A stretch of 64,000 nucleotides of DNA, taken from contig NZ_CP014546.1 in assembly GCF_001579805.1 (NCBI RefSeq), positions 1,364,001 through 1,428,000 on the forward strand, written 5' to 3'. Made by a program: the position numbers and the translations under genes. This DNA comes from Pseudomonas azotoformans (lineage in GTDB: Bacteria > Pseudomonadota > Gammaproteobacteria > Pseudomonadales > Pseudomonadaceae). Of this stretch, positions 1 to 9,603 are shown piece after piece. The notes beneath the pieces were generated by a model. It did no database searches and was not told the DNA's origin. It worked only from the letters and a program-made list of their open reading frames with translations. The stretch's first letter is position 1; each line of letters begins with the position of its first letter.

Positions 1-513
1 TCCGGTTTCTACACCCCAGGCTTTGAAGGCGACGGCATTGCCCTGACCCAGAACTCCCTGGCCGCTGTAGTCGGTGACTGGGGCCGCATGTTCATCTCCG
101 TGGCCCTGGCGTTGTTCGTGTTCACCTCGATCATGTACAACTACTACCTCGGCGAGAGCAACCTGCGCTTCCTGGTGGGCAACAACCGCAAGGTGCTGAT
201 GGGCTACCGCGCGCTGGTGCTGGTGCTGATTTTCTGGGGTTCCATCGAGAACCTGAGCACCGTGTTCGCCTTCGCCGACATCACCATGACCCTGCTCGCG
301 TTCGTCAACCTGTTCGCCCTGGCGTTCCTGTTCAAGATCGCCATGCGCATCCTGAACGACTACGACAACCAGCGCGCGGCAGGCATCAAGACGCCGGTGT
401 TCGACTCCAGCCAGTTCCCTGACCTGGACCTGGACCGCAAGGCCTGGCCGGCCAATCCGGCAAAACCGGATGCAGCGCCATCCGCTGAACTGAACGCTCA
501 AGCCCAGCGCTGA
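1..513 (+). CDS. Sodium:alanine symporter (AGCS family), C-terminal part
   Basis: The reading frame is already open at base 1, so only the last 170 residues are present. They show hydrophobic segments around the residues encoded at 88-140, 200-260 and 270-340, and a hydrophilic Pro/Ala-rich cytoplasmic tail ending in a TGA at 511-513. The pattern 'NYYLGESNLRFL' followed by a final helix pair is typical of the AGCS alanine/glycine:sodium symporters, inner-membrane proteins that import small neutral amino acids. A strong terminator follows directly. An asparaginase gene comes next, so both neighbours concern amino acid acquisition, but the terminator separates their transcripts. The family assignment is fairly secure; the exact substrate cannot be read from this part. 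Confidence 0.8.
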   Translation, partial: SGFYTPGFEGDGIALTQNSLAAVVGDWGRMFISVALALFVFTSIMYNYYLGESNLRFLVGNNRKVLMGYRALVLVLIFWGSIENLSTVFAFADITMTLLAFVNLFALAFLFKIAMRILNDYDNQRAAGIKTPVFDSSQFPDLDLDRKAWPANPAKPDAAPSAELNAQAQR

Positions 514-529
514 GTGTAGGTAGATGACA

Positions 530-572
530 CGCCGCACGACCTTGGGCATGCTCGGGGCCGTGCGGCGTTTTT
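530..572 (+). terminator. Rho-independent terminator after the symporter
   Basis: A 9-bp perfect stem (CGCCGCACG at 530-538 with CGTGCGGCG at 559-567) is followed by five T (568-572). The structure ends the symporter transcript just before the Shine-Dalgarno sequence of the asparaginase gene. Confidence 0.85.
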
Positions 573-590
573 CGTTCAGGAGAAAATTCG

Positions 591-1568
591 ATGTCCCCAT
601 CTAGCAACGTCATGGTGCTCTACACCGGCGGCACCATTGGCATGCAGGCCAGCGCCAATGGCCTGGCCCCGGCCTCCGGTTTCGAAGCGCGTATGCGTGA
701 GCAGCTCGGCAATCAAGCGCTACCCGCCTGGCGCTTCCAGGAAATGGCCCCGCTGATCGACAGCGCCAACATGACTCCCGCCTACTGGCAGCGCCTGCGC
801 ACCGCCGTGGTCGAGGCCGTTGATGAGGGCTGCGATGGCGTACTGATCCTGCACGGCACCGACACCCTGGCCTACAGCGCGGCGGCCATGAGCTTCCAGC
901 TGCTGGGCCTGCTGGCGCCGGTGGTGTTCACCGGCTCCATGCTGCCAGCCGGCGTGCCCGACAGCGATGCCTGGGAAAACGTCAGTGGCGCGTTGCAGGC
1001 GTTGGGCGTAGGCCTGGCGCCGGGTGTGCACCTGTACTTCCACGGCGCAATGATGGCGCCCACCCGCTGCGCGAAAATCCGCAGCTTCGGCCGCAACCCG
1101 TTCGCGGCGTTGAACCGCCAGGGCGGCGCTGACCCTGTCGATGCCATTCCACACGCCCTGAATTACCGTCAGCCCAAAGCTCTGGCTTACGTCGGCGTGC
1201 TGCCGTTGGTGCCGGGCATCGGCGCGGCCCAACTGGACGCAGTGATCGGCAGCGGCATCCAGGCGCTGATCCTCGAATGCTTCGGCAGCGGCACCGGGCC
1301 GAGCGACAACCCGCAGTTCCTCGCCAGCCTGCAACACGCGCAGGACAACGGGATCGTGGTGGTGGCCATCACCCAGTGCCATGAAGGCGGCGTTGAGTTG
1401 GATGTCTACGAGGCCGGTAGCCGCCTGCGTGGCGTCGGTGTGTTGTCCGGTGGCGGCATGACCCGTGAAGCGGCATTCGGCAAGCTCAACGCACTGCTCG
1501 GCGCCGGGCTCGACAGCCAGGAAGTGCGCCGCCTGGTGGAACTGGACCTGTGCGGCGAACTGCGCTGA
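591..1568 (+). CDS. L-asparaginase (type I/II asparaginase family)
   Basis: This 325-aa enzyme should hydrolyse L-asparagine to aspartate and ammonia. The N-terminal catalytic signature 'LYTGGTIGM' carries the first nucleophilic Thr, and the second signature 'ILHGTDTLAYSA' carries the second Thr and Asp. The length matches the family. There is no signal peptide, so it is probably cytoplasmic. The start is supported by AGGAGA at 578-583, eight bases before the ATG. The gene is monocistronic, bounded by terminators on both sides. A glutaminase-asparaginase activity cannot be excluded from sequence alone. Confidence 0.9.
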   Translation: MSPSSNVMVLYTGGTIGMQASANGLAPASGFEARMREQLGNQALPAWRFQEMAPLIDSANMTPAYWQRLRTAVVEAVDEGCDGVLILHGTDTLAYSAAAMSFQLLGLLAPVVFTGSMLPAGVPDSDAWENVSGALQALGVGLAPGVHLYFHGAMMAPTRCAKIRSFGRNPFAALNRQGGADPVDAIPHALNYRQPKALAYVGVLPLVPGIGAAQLDAVIGSGIQALILECFGSGTGPSDNPQFLASLQHAQDNGIVVVAITQCHEGGVELDVYEAGSRLRGVGVLSGGGMTREAAFGKLNALLGAGLDSQEVRRLVELDLCGELR

Positions 1569-1619
1569 ATAGCCGGCCTACATAAGCACCACCGCGCCTG
1601 GCATAGGGCTTTCTAGCAT

Positions 1620-1660
1620 GGCAACACCCCAGACCTCTCCTGGGGCTGTTGCCATTCTTT
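1620..1660 (+). terminator. Terminator of the asparaginase gene
   Basis: A long hairpin pairs 1620-1632 (GGCAACA plus CCCCAG) with 1640-1653 (CTGGGG, one bulged C, TGTTGCC), followed by ATTCTTT. The structure includes the TTG at 1649 that could otherwise be read as the start of the next gene, which argues for the ATG at 1679 instead. Confidence 0.8.
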
Positions 1661-1678
1661 CGCCTGTCAGGACGCGCC

Positions 1679-4600
1679 ATGACCACACCCTCGTCAACCT
1701 ATTCCCACCAAACCCTCACCGATACGCTCGTCACGCAAATGTCCACCGGACCGGCGTTTCGCGAAGTGGCCGCCACGCTGCTGCGCGAGCAATTGAAGGA
1801 CTTGTACCCCACCCTCGACATCGACCCGAACGTGACCATGGTGGGCGCCCCGCTCTGGGGCATTGACGATGGCCACGTCGTACCCGTCGACCGCCACTAC
1901 CAGGCGCTTACCGATATCCTCGCGGCCCAGGCGGTGCTGGCAGTGCCCGCGCTGTATATCGAAGGTGAACACTTCCTGACCCAACTGCCGATCATTGAGC
2001 CGGCGGTGCACTTACCAGTGCGCATCCTCGACATCGCTGGCCTCATCAACATGCTGGCACCGGTGATGTTGCGCGCTTATCAACAGGCGCAGATGGAGTA
2101 CTGGAACGCTTCGGAGGCCGATAGCGGGCCGCGCTGGCACGCGTTGTCCACAACGCTGCGTGATTTCTGGAATGTACAGCAGGCCGGCGGTTTGAGTGAC
2201 GACGAATGCGAAATGGCACGCCAGTTATACCGCACGCCGGACTACGCACAACGCAGCCTCAACGACCCACAGGCCGTGAAGGCCTATGTGATTGATATCG
2301 ACCGGATCGACGACGACGGCAAGGTCACTCACCTGGATGAGCATCTGATCAGCGTCTTGATCAGCAAGCGAAACGGCCATGAGGTGATCCTCACCCATTC
2401 ACTGCTCGGGAGTTTCAAGAAATACACCAACCTTGAGCAACTGGGCCAGGACCTGCCACAACTATTGAGCAGCGCATTGGGGGGGATGAAAGTGCAGTGG
2501 CGCCTGGTGGAACCCGGCGGCGATTTTTTCGACTACCTGGCCTGTGCCTTCATCAGCCTTCAGATCATGGCCATTGGCAGTATCAGCTTTTCTGACCTGC
2601 GTGAGCCGGGCGCTTCCCAGCAAAGCCTGACACAAGCGCCAACGCCTCAAGCCACGCTCAGTGAGTCCGACTTGCAGCCGTATGTGGATGCCCTGCCCGA
2701 CTGGCTGACCGAGGCCTCCGCCTCGGACCAGGACGCCTTCTCACGCCATCTCAAGGACCTCGCAACCCTACACAGCTTGAATCGGGGAAAGCGCTATCAA
2801 GACGACCTGAGCCCGATCCAGCAATACACCCTGGACCAACTCAACGCCGAGATGCTCAAGGACCACCCCGAAGCCTCGACGCAGTGGCTGGATAACCTTG
2901 ATATCGTGGTGCGCAGCCCCGTGATCTGGGGCTTGTTCCCGGTGCCCGGACAGTTCGACACCACCCAATTCAGCCTGACCGAGTTGGCCTTGCAGAACCT
3001 GATCGCATTGCCCCAGGGCGTCAAAACCCTGCGCCAGCGTAACCCGCAGACACTGCCTGACTGGCTGACCCTCGATTACCTGGAAAGCCTGATCAGCCGT
3101 GTCGACATCGGCAACACCTACCCGGCCCAGGTCAAGACAGTACTGTTAGACGATCCCCTGGAATCTGCGCGCCGGCAGTTGCTCTACACCCAGCATTTGC
3201 GCATTCAACTGCCGCTGCTGGCCCTGCAATGCAAGATCCGCGACGAAGGTGGGATCAATGAGCAGGGCTATCGCTACATCTGCGCCCTGATGCAGGCCGC
3301 CCCCGCCGATCGCGAGGTGGATGGCCAGACTATTGTCATCCGCCCGCTGGGCTTTGTACCGACCCGACGGCTAGACACCACCCCGGACGTGGTCGCCAAC
3401 ATGTTCGTGATCGGCCCCCAGGACATGAGCGCCGGTCCTTGCTTGCTCTATCGGCCGCTGCTCGACAAACCGCTGTCGCAATTTCCGTCACCGGACAATC
3501 TGCTCTACGCCCTGCAGCAATCGATAAGCCTGCGCGAATCGGTACTGGCCTGGCTGCCCGACCGCACCCGCGATGACTACGCCCAATTCGTGTTCCCCAA
3601 CAACCTGCCCTCGCCTTGGGCGGTCGCCACGTTCGTGCTGGACCCGCTCAAGGCCTTGGCGATGAGTGGGCCGGTAAAACTGAGTCAGAACGTCGTGATC
3701 GGCGATCTATTTGCCACCCTGTACAACGCCAATGCCAACGCCCTGGTAACCCTGGCTGACCGGCAATCGGTGTCCAATACCGAGGCACGCTGGGCCACGT
3801 TCAAGCGCATAGGCTGGGCAATCTTCAACGCCGCCCTGCCGTTTCTCGGGCGCATCACGGGCACGGCGGCCTGGATCTGGCAGATCATGGAGCAACTGCA
3901 AGACGTGGTCGACGCCAAGGCACACCCCGAGCAGGCGTCGCCCTGGGCCGCCCTCGCCGACCTGCTGCTGAACATCGGCATGGCCATCACCCTGCACTGC
4001 GTTACCCATCGCTCGCCGGGCCTGGCAAACAAAGAAAAACCCTTGCCGATAGCACGTCCTCAACCGCCAACCCGGCTAAAACCGGAAATTGTCCGCAAAC
4101 TCGCGACGATCAGCTCCGACACCCTGGGGCCACACGACCGTCCCCTGTATATCAGTGGCGCGGTCAACCGCACACCGACGCGACTGGCCACCGTGCTGGA
4201 CAGTTTCAAAGTGACCAAACCCGACACGCTCGGCGCCGTCAACGACAAGGCAGGGGCCCATCAACATCTGTATCGCGGCGGCCAACACTGGTATGCCCCC
4301 GTGGGTACACGCTGGTTCCAGGTGCTGGTGGATGAGAACGACACCGTCTTGATTGCCGACCCCACCCGCCCCGAACGCACCGGCCCGCCCTTGATCCACA
4401 ACAGCCAGGGCCAATGGTTTGTCGATACGCGCCTGCGCCTACGCGGTGGAGGCCCCAAGCTCATGACCCAGAAGGCCCGGGACCTGGCCAAGAAAAAGGC
4501 CGATGAACTGCGCGAGAAACTCAAGGCCTTCGAAAACCGCAAGAAAACCGCACAGGGCGAGTTGCAACGGGCCCGCAGTGAATTGGACGAAGGTCCCTCC

Positions 4601-6298
4601 ACATCGGTCGATACCCTCCGGCGCACCTACATCCGGACCCTGGAGACCCAGCGCACGGAATACGAGTCAGCCCTGCAAATGCTCAAGGAGATGCACATTC
4701 ACGAGCCCAGCGCCGAATACGCGCCAAAGGCCCTCAGCTACATCAAAGTCCAGACCAAAATGACCCAGGCAGCGATGGCCGAAATCCTCGTCAACTTCAC
4801 GCCCAAATGGCGCACCGTGTACGAACAACTGCAACACCAGGCCAAAACCGCCCAAGCGCGTCCGGTTGAAGACTTCCGCGAAATGCGCGACCTGACCGGA
4901 AGGCTGCTGATTCAGTTGGAGTACATGCACGGCCGCTTCACAGAGCTCAAAAGCCTGGGCAAAGACGGCGCGCTGCTCTTGAGCACCCTGAAAAGCACAA
5001 TGCCGGTGTATACACCTGATGACCTCAGGGCAATCCGCGTGACGCTCAACCGCAACCTGTGTCTACCCCGGTACACGTTTACCACCGAGCCCGCCGCCTG
5101 GGTGGAAATCGATCGGATCATCGACACCGCAGACATCGCCGTTCAATGCTTGCATGACACACTGAAGGAGAGCAGTGACCGCCGGCTGGACGAGCGCATT
5201 GACACCTTGAGCAACCTGATCGAGCAATTCCAGTTGATTGACGAGCGCTTGCAAGACTTTCCCGTGGAGTTCTCCGAGAACGCCATCACCGATCAACTGC
5301 TCGAAGTGCGGGGAGAATTGACTTACCTCCAGCGGCGCGCCGTCAAAACCCTAGGGGTACTGAGTACGCAAAGAAGTTTGTTCAGAAGCCGCCCCACCCC
5401 GCCGTCGACCCCACCGCGCCCGGCGAAACAATTTATCCATACGCGTTACCATGGCCTGCTGATCGGCGAACCGCGCCTGAGCAGTGTCGGCCTGGAAACC
5501 GGTCTGGTGGATATTCGCTCACCGCTGACCAATCAGATCCTGTCCACTTACCATGAGAAAAGCAAAGGGGTTTGGGTGGTGCGCGAGCGAACCCCGCCTC
5601 CATCCAGAGAGCCGGTGGTATTGGACATACAGCTCAGTATCAACCAGGGCCAGGCATTGCTGGACGGGTTACCGACTTTTCTGGCACGGGCCAAAACCCA
5701 CGCCAATCAGGCCGACCGTGCACCTTTCGGCATTGAGTACCTGTATCACCAGCATGCCCGGCAACTGGAGCAGGCCATCAGTACCATCGAACAGGCTCTG
5801 ACACAGCACAACATCACCGAAATCGATGTCTTATCGACCTCTGCCAGCGGCGTGACCAAAGCCCTCGATGCAGCCCTGATCGACCTCAACCAACAGAGCA
5901 ATCAGCTGGTGCAGAGAACGCTCAAAGCCTACCCGCCCACCGTGTCAGGTCTTGAATGGCTCAAACATCACAACGTGATCACGATCAAAAAGACCCAGGC
6001 TCGCCGCCGAATCAAAGGCGCCAAGCCGGATTATCTGGATGAGTACACCATCATCGACCGCGGCAATGACAAGGTGCTTTGGTACGCGCATTTTCACTAC
6101 AGCACCGATTGGACGCCGGACAAAGCCTACCTGTCTGCCCGGCTGAAAACCCCGGCGGAGCACGCTCTCGGCGCTGCCGCCGATTCGACGAAAGGTCTGG
6201 ACCGCAAGCAAGCCATCGCGTTCTACCGCAGCGAAATCAGCCTGGAAAAAGCCCGTGAGTTGTTTTTCGATCGGCCAAAATCCACGTCAAGTACCTGA
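1679..6298 (+). CDS. Giant dermonecrotic-toxin-like protein (DUF6543/ToxA_N type), paralogue 1
   Basis: A 1539-aa protein with no signal peptide. It resembles the large Pseudomonas proteins annotated with a dermonecrotic-toxin N-terminal domain; this assignment is from memory of the family. Visible features: an alpha-helical N-terminal two-thirds; two hydrophobic helices near residues 715-738 and 758-776 that could insert into membranes; a Trp/Tyr-rich block near 870-900 ('GGQHWYAPVGTRWFQV'); a Lys/Glu-rich coiled coil near 931-980; and a C-terminal module with 'DYLDEY' and 'LWYAHFHY' (Trp1468). The start at 1679 has AGGA six bases upstream; an upstream TTG at 1649 sits inside a terminator stem. 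Relatives lie at 9587-11899 and 15469-19959. No catalytic motif or secretion signal is recognised, so toxicity is inference. Confidence 0.75.
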   Translation: MTTPSSTYSHQTLTDTLVTQMSTGPAFREVAATLLREQLKDLYPTLDIDPNVTMVGAPLWGIDDGHVVPVDRHYQALTDILAAQAVLAVPALYIEGEHFLTQLPIIEPAVHLPVRILDIAGLINMLAPVMLRAYQQAQMEYWNASEADSGPRWHALSTTLRDFWNVQQAGGLSDDECEMARQLYRTPDYAQRSLNDPQAVKAYVIDIDRIDDDGKVTHLDEHLISVLISKRNGHEVILTHSLLGSFKKYTNLEQLGQDLPQLLSSALGGMKVQWRLVEPGGDFFDYLACAFISLQIMAIGSISFSDLREPGASQQSLTQAPTPQATLSESDLQPYVDALPDWLTEASASDQDAFSRHLKDLATLHSLNRGKRYQDDLSPIQQYTLDQLNAEMLKDHPEASTQWLDNLDIVVRSPVIWGLFPVPGQFDTTQFSLTELALQNLIALPQGVKTLRQRNPQTLPDWLTLDYLESLISRVDIGNTYPAQVKTVLLDDPLESARRQLLYTQHLRIQLPLLALQCKIRDEGGINEQGYRYICALMQAAPADREVDGQTIVIRPLGFVPTRRLDTTPDVVANMFVIGPQDMSAGPCLLYRPLLDKPLSQFPSPDNLLYALQQSISLRESVLAWLPDRTRDDYAQFVFPNNLPSPWAVATFVLDPLKALAMSGPVKLSQNVVIGDLFATLYNANANALVTLADRQSVSNTEARWATFKRIGWAIFNAALPFLGRITGTAAWIWQIMEQLQDVVDAKAHPEQASPWAALADLLLNIGMAITLHCVTHRSPGLANKEKPLPIARPQPPTRLKPEIVRKLATISSDTLGPHDRPLYISGAVNRTPTRLATVLDSFKVTKPDTLGAVNDKAGAHQHLYRGGQHWYAPVGTRWFQVLVDENDTVLIADPTRPERTGPPLIHNSQGQWFVDTRLRLRGGGPKLMTQKARDLAKKKADELREKLKAFENRKKTAQGELQRARSELDEGPSTSVDTLRRTYIRTLETQRTEYESALQMLKEMHIHEPSAEYAPKALSYIKVQTKMTQAAMAEILVNFTPKWRTVYEQLQHQAKTAQARPVEDFREMRDLTGRLLIQLEYMHGRFTELKSLGKDGALLLSTLKSTMPVYTPDDLRAIRVTLNRNLCLPRYTFTTEPAAWVEIDRIIDTADIAVQCLHDTLKESSDRRLDERIDTLSNLIEQFQLIDERLQDFPVEFSENAITDQLLEVRGELTYLQRRAVKTLGVLSTQRSLFRSRPTPPSTPPRPAKQFIHTRYHGLLIGEPRLSSVGLETGLVDIRSPLTNQILSTYHEKSKGVWVVRERTPPPSREPVVLDIQLSINQGQALLDGLPTFLARAKTHANQADRAPFGIEYLYHQHARQLEQAISTIEQALTQHNITEIDVLSTSASGVTKALDAALIDLNQQSNQLVQRTLKAYPPTVSGLEWLKHHNVITIKKTQARRRIKGAKPDYLDEYTIIDRGNDKVLWYAHFHYSTDWTPDKAYLSARLKTPAEHALGAAADSTKGLDRKQAIAFYRSEISLEKARELFFDRPKSTSST

Positions 6299-6360
6299 TC
6301 GCAGCATGGGCCGGCATGTAACTTGCTGCCCAACCGGTACCTCTTGGCGCCGGTCTCTCT

Positions 6361-7353
6361 ATGCTGCATTCACACCTGACCACCCTCAACGCCGTGTCCC
6401 TGGTCCTGACTACCTTCCAGGACCAGGGCCTGGCGAGCAATGTCTTGCTGGCCGGCAGCGGCATTAGCCTGGCCGACCTGCGCCATGCCGACACACGTAT
6501 CACCACCTGCCAGGAGATGCGTGTGTGCGCCAATGCCGTAGCCTTGCGCCAGGACATTGGCCTGGATCTGGGCCAGCGCATGCATGTGTCGAGCTACGGT
6601 CTGCTCGGCTACGCGCTGCTCACCAGTGCCACCTTAGGTGACGCTTTGCGCCTGGCGTTGCGCTACCCGGCGCTGTTGGGAACACTTTTCGCACTGAGCC
6701 TGGTGGAAGATGGCCAGCAGGTCTGGCTGACCGCTGGTGACTATCGGGAAGACCCTGCGCTGGCGGCGTTCAATGTGGAGTTTTGCCTGGTGTCGCTGAA
6801 GGTGATCTGCGATGACTTGCTCGGCTGCGCGTTACCCCTGCATGAGGCACGCTTCGACTACCGGGCGCCGGTTTACCAAGCCCGTTACGCCGAGCGCTTC
6901 GACTGTCCGTTGCGTTTCGACGCCCCGGCCAATGGCTTTGCCTTCGATCAGGAGTGGCTTGCACGCCCCCTGCCCCTGGCCGACGCCATCACCCATCGGG
7001 CCATGGCCGAACGCTGCCGCAAACAAAACTCCGAGTTCACCGGACGTCAGGCCTGGCTCAATCGCGTACGCCAATTGCTGGCCGACCAACTGCACGCCGC
7101 GCCAGGCCTGGATGGCCTGGCGGCGCAGATGAACTGTTCGGCGCGTACATTGCGTCGACACTTACAGGCCTTGGGTTGCAGCTATCAGCAATTACTTGAC
7201 GAGTTGCGCTTTGAGCAAGCCAAGCAATGGCTGGCACAAGACCAGATGCCGATTCACAAGATCGCCGAACAACTGGGCTTTAGCGAAACCGCCAGTTTTC
7301 GCCACGCATTTGTGCGTTGGAGTGGTGTGGCGCCCAGCCTTATGCGCCATTAA
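6361..7353 (+). CDS. AraC-family transcriptional regulator
   Basis: This 330-aa regulator has an N-terminal ligand-sensing domain of the 'arabinose-binding' AraC type (about residues 20-210) and a C-terminal double helix-turn-helix (about 235-328) with 'CSARTLRRHLQALGCSYQQLLDELR' spread over the first helices and 'IAEQLGFSETASFRHAF' in the second. It lies 62 bp after the giant gene and about 120 bp before an acetylpolyamine deacetylase operon on the same strand, so it may control polyamine use or itself. No good ribosome binding site precedes the ATG, so the start is less certain than the rest. The ligand is unknown. Confidence 0.85.
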   Translation: MLHSHLTTLNAVSLVLTTFQDQGLASNVLLAGSGISLADLRHADTRITTCQEMRVCANAVALRQDIGLDLGQRMHVSSYGLLGYALLTSATLGDALRLALRYPALLGTLFALSLVEDGQQVWLTAGDYREDPALAAFNVEFCLVSLKVICDDLLGCALPLHEARFDYRAPVYQARYAERFDCPLRFDAPANGFAFDQEWLARPLPLADAITHRAMAERCRKQNSEFTGRQAWLNRVRQLLADQLHAAPGLDGLAAQMNCSARTLRRHLQALGCSYQQLLDELRFEQAKQWLAQDQMPIHKIAEQLGFSETASFRHAFVRWSGVAPSLMRH

Positions 7354-7474
7354 CGGGCGATTTACGGTCAAAGCCAATGGCCATATTTATCCCCTTCTGG
7401 CCGCTCCTGCCGTTCTCATGATCGCGGTGTGACGCAACACTGCAAGCACAACAACGAGCCTGCGGGGAGCACCC

Positions 7475-8515
7475 ATGCTGACGATCTACTCCGACGATCA
7501 CCACCTGCACCACGGACGCTGCGAACTGATGGACGGGCAGTTGATGCCCTGCTTCGAAATGCCGTCCCGCGCCGACCATGTGCTGCAACGGGTCAAAGAC
7601 CGCGACCTCGGCCCGGTGCAGGCGCCGCAGGACTTCGGCCTGGCGCCGCTGCAACGCATCCATAGCCGCGACTACCTCGACTTTTTCAAAGGTGCATGGG
7701 ATCGCTGGACGGAATACGGCCAGGACGGCGACCTGTTGCCCTACACCTGGCCCGCCCGCACCCTGCGCCGCGTCTTGCCCACCAGCCTTCACGGCCAACT
7801 CGGTTACTACAGCTTCGACGGCGGCGCGCCGATCACCGCCGGCACCTGGCAAGCGGCATACAGCGCGGCGCAAGTGGCACTGACCGCACAGCAGGCGATC
7901 CAACAAGGCGCCCGCAGTGCCTTCGCGTTATGCCGCCCGCCGGGACATCACGCCGCCAGCGACTTGATGGGCGGCTATTGCTACCTCAACAACGCAGCCA
8001 TCGCAGCTCAGGCGTTTCTCGACCAGGGCCACAAAAAGGTCGCAATCATCGACGTGGACTACCACCACGGCAACGGTACCCAATCGATCTTCTATGAACG
8101 CAGCGACGTGCTGTTCACGTCGATCCACGGTCACCCGGAGGCGGAGTTCCCGTTCTTCCTCGGCTATGCCGACGAGTTGGGCGAAGGCGCCGGGGCAGGG
8201 TTCAACTTCAACTATCCTTTGCCCGCAGGCTCCGGTTGGGAGCAGTGGAGTGCAGCCCTCGAAGAAGCCTGCCTAGAGACCGAACGCTACAGCGCCGACA
8301 TCATTGTGGTGTCCCTGGGCGTGGACACCTTCAAGGACGATCCCATTTCACAGTTCAAGCTCGACAGCCCGGATTACCTGGCCATGGGCCAACGCCTCGC
8401 ACGCCTGGGCAAACCGACGCTGTTCGTGATGGAAGGCGGCTACGCCGTCGAAGAAATCGGCGTCAACGCCGTCAATGTGCTCGAAGGTTTCGAACAAGAA
8501 GGAGCGACCCGATGA
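7475..8515 (+). CDS. aphA: Acetylpolyamine amidohydrolase (histone-deacetylase-like)
   Basis: A 346-aa zinc hydrolase that removes acetyl groups from acetylated polyamines such as acetylputrescine. Catalytic residues are at expected places: His158-His159 in 'RPPGHHA', zinc ligands Asp195 and His197 in 'DVDYHHGNGT', Asp284 in 'GVDTFKDDP', and Tyr323 in 'EGGYAV'. These positions match those known for the Mycoplana acetylpolyamine amidohydrolase. GGAG precedes the ATG by six bases. The stop overlaps the start of the downstream periplasmic binding protein (ATGA), the same pairing as in the P. aeruginosa aphA locus. The choice of aphA rather than a paralogue symbol rests on this context. Confidence 0.88.
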   Translation: MLTIYSDDHHLHHGRCELMDGQLMPCFEMPSRADHVLQRVKDRDLGPVQAPQDFGLAPLQRIHSRDYLDFFKGAWDRWTEYGQDGDLLPYTWPARTLRRVLPTSLHGQLGYYSFDGGAPITAGTWQAAYSAAQVALTAQQAIQQGARSAFALCRPPGHHAASDLMGGYCYLNNAAIAAQAFLDQGHKKVAIIDVDYHHGNGTQSIFYERSDVLFTSIHGHPEAEFPFFLGYADELGEGAGAGFNFNYPLPAGSGWEQWSAALEEACLETERYSADIIVVSLGVDTFKDDPISQFKLDSPDYLAMGQRLARLGKPTLFVMEGGYAVEEIGVNAVNVLEGFEQEGATR

Positions 8516-9603
8516 AGCTGCTCACCACCCTCGCCCTGTGCGCCGCCGTCTTGAGCGGCGCCGTCCAGGCCGAAGAAAAAACCCTCAAGGTCTACAACTG
8601 GTTCGACTACATCACCCCCAAGGCGCTGGAAGATTTCAAGGCGCAGAACCCGCAGATCAAACTGGTCTACGACATCTTCGACACCAACGAAGCCCTGGAA
8701 GCCAAGCTGCTCACCGGCAACTCCGGCTACGACGTGGTGGTGCCGTCCAACGTGTTCCTCGCCAAGCAGATCGAAGCCGGCGTGTTCCAGCCTTTGGACC
8801 GCAGCCAGTTACCCAACTGGAACCACCTCGATCCCAAGCTGATGAAGCTGATCGAGGCCAACGACCCCGGCAACAAATTCGCCGTGCCCTACATGTACGG
8901 CACTATCCTGATCGGCTTCAACCCCGACAAGGTCAAGGCCGTGCTAGGGCCAAACGCGCCGGTGGACAGCTGGGACCTGATCTTCAAGGAAGAGAACATC
9001 AGCAAGCTCAAGCAATGTGGCGTGGCCTTGCTCGATTCGCCGTCGGAGATCCTGCCGCTGGCCCTGCAGCACCTGGGCCTGGACCCCAACAGCAGCAACC
9101 CCAAGGATTACGTCAAGGCTGAAGCGCTGCTGATGAAGATCCGCCCGTACATCACCTATTTCCACTCCTCCAAGTACATGGCCGATATCGCCAACGGCGA
9201 CATCTGCGTGGCCGTGGGGTATTCCGGCAGCTTTTCCCAGGCAGCCAACCGCGCCAAGGACGCCAAGAACGGCGTGAACGTCGACATGCGCCTGCCCAAG
9301 GAAGGCGCGCCGATCTGGTTCGACATGCTCGCCATCCCAAAGGGCGCGCAAAACCCGCAAGACGCCTACACCTTTATCAACTACCTGCTGCAACCCCAGG
9401 TGATTGCGCCCATCAGCGATTTTGTCGGTTATCCGAACCCAAACAAGGATGCGACCGAGCAGGTCGACCCGTCGATTCGCAACAACCCCAACCTGTACCC
9501 GACCGAAGCGGCGATGGCCACGCTGTATACGTTGAAGCCTTTGGGGCGTGATGCCGAGCGGGCCAGGACACGTGCCTGGACCAAGATCAAGTCGGGGACT
9601 TAA
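8512..9603 (+). CDS. Periplasmic polyamine-binding protein (PotF/SpuD-like)
   Basis: A 363-aa solute-binding protein. An N-terminal signal peptide (MKLLTTLALCAAVLSGAVQA) precedes the mature start 'EEKTLKVYNWFDYI', the usual opening of PotF-type proteins that bind putrescine or related polyamines. The start at 8512 is set by the signal peptide, a GGAG at 8501-8504 and the ATGA overlap with the deacetylase gene; the frame is open further upstream, but that extension is antisense-like and lacks these signals. No permease or ATPase genes follow, so the protein must work with a transporter encoded elsewhere. The end overlaps tail-to-tail by 17 bp with the next, opposite gene. Confidence 0.88.
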   Translation: MKLLTTLALCAAVLSGAVQAEEKTLKVYNWFDYITPKALEDFKAQNPQIKLVYDIFDTNEALEAKLLTGNSGYDVVVPSNVFLAKQIEAGVFQPLDRSQLPNWNHLDPKLMKLIEANDPGNKFAVPYMYGTILIGFNPDKVKAVLGPNAPVDSWDLIFKEENISKLKQCGVALLDSPSEILPLALQHLGLDPNSSNPKDYVKAEALLMKIRPYITYFHSSKYMADIANGDICVAVGYSGSFSQAANRAKDAKNGVNVDMRLPKEGAPIWFDMLAIPKGAQNPQDAYTFINYLLQPQVIAPISDFVGYPNPNKDATEQVDPSIRNNPNLYPTEAAMATLYTLKPLGRDAERARTRAWTKIKSGT

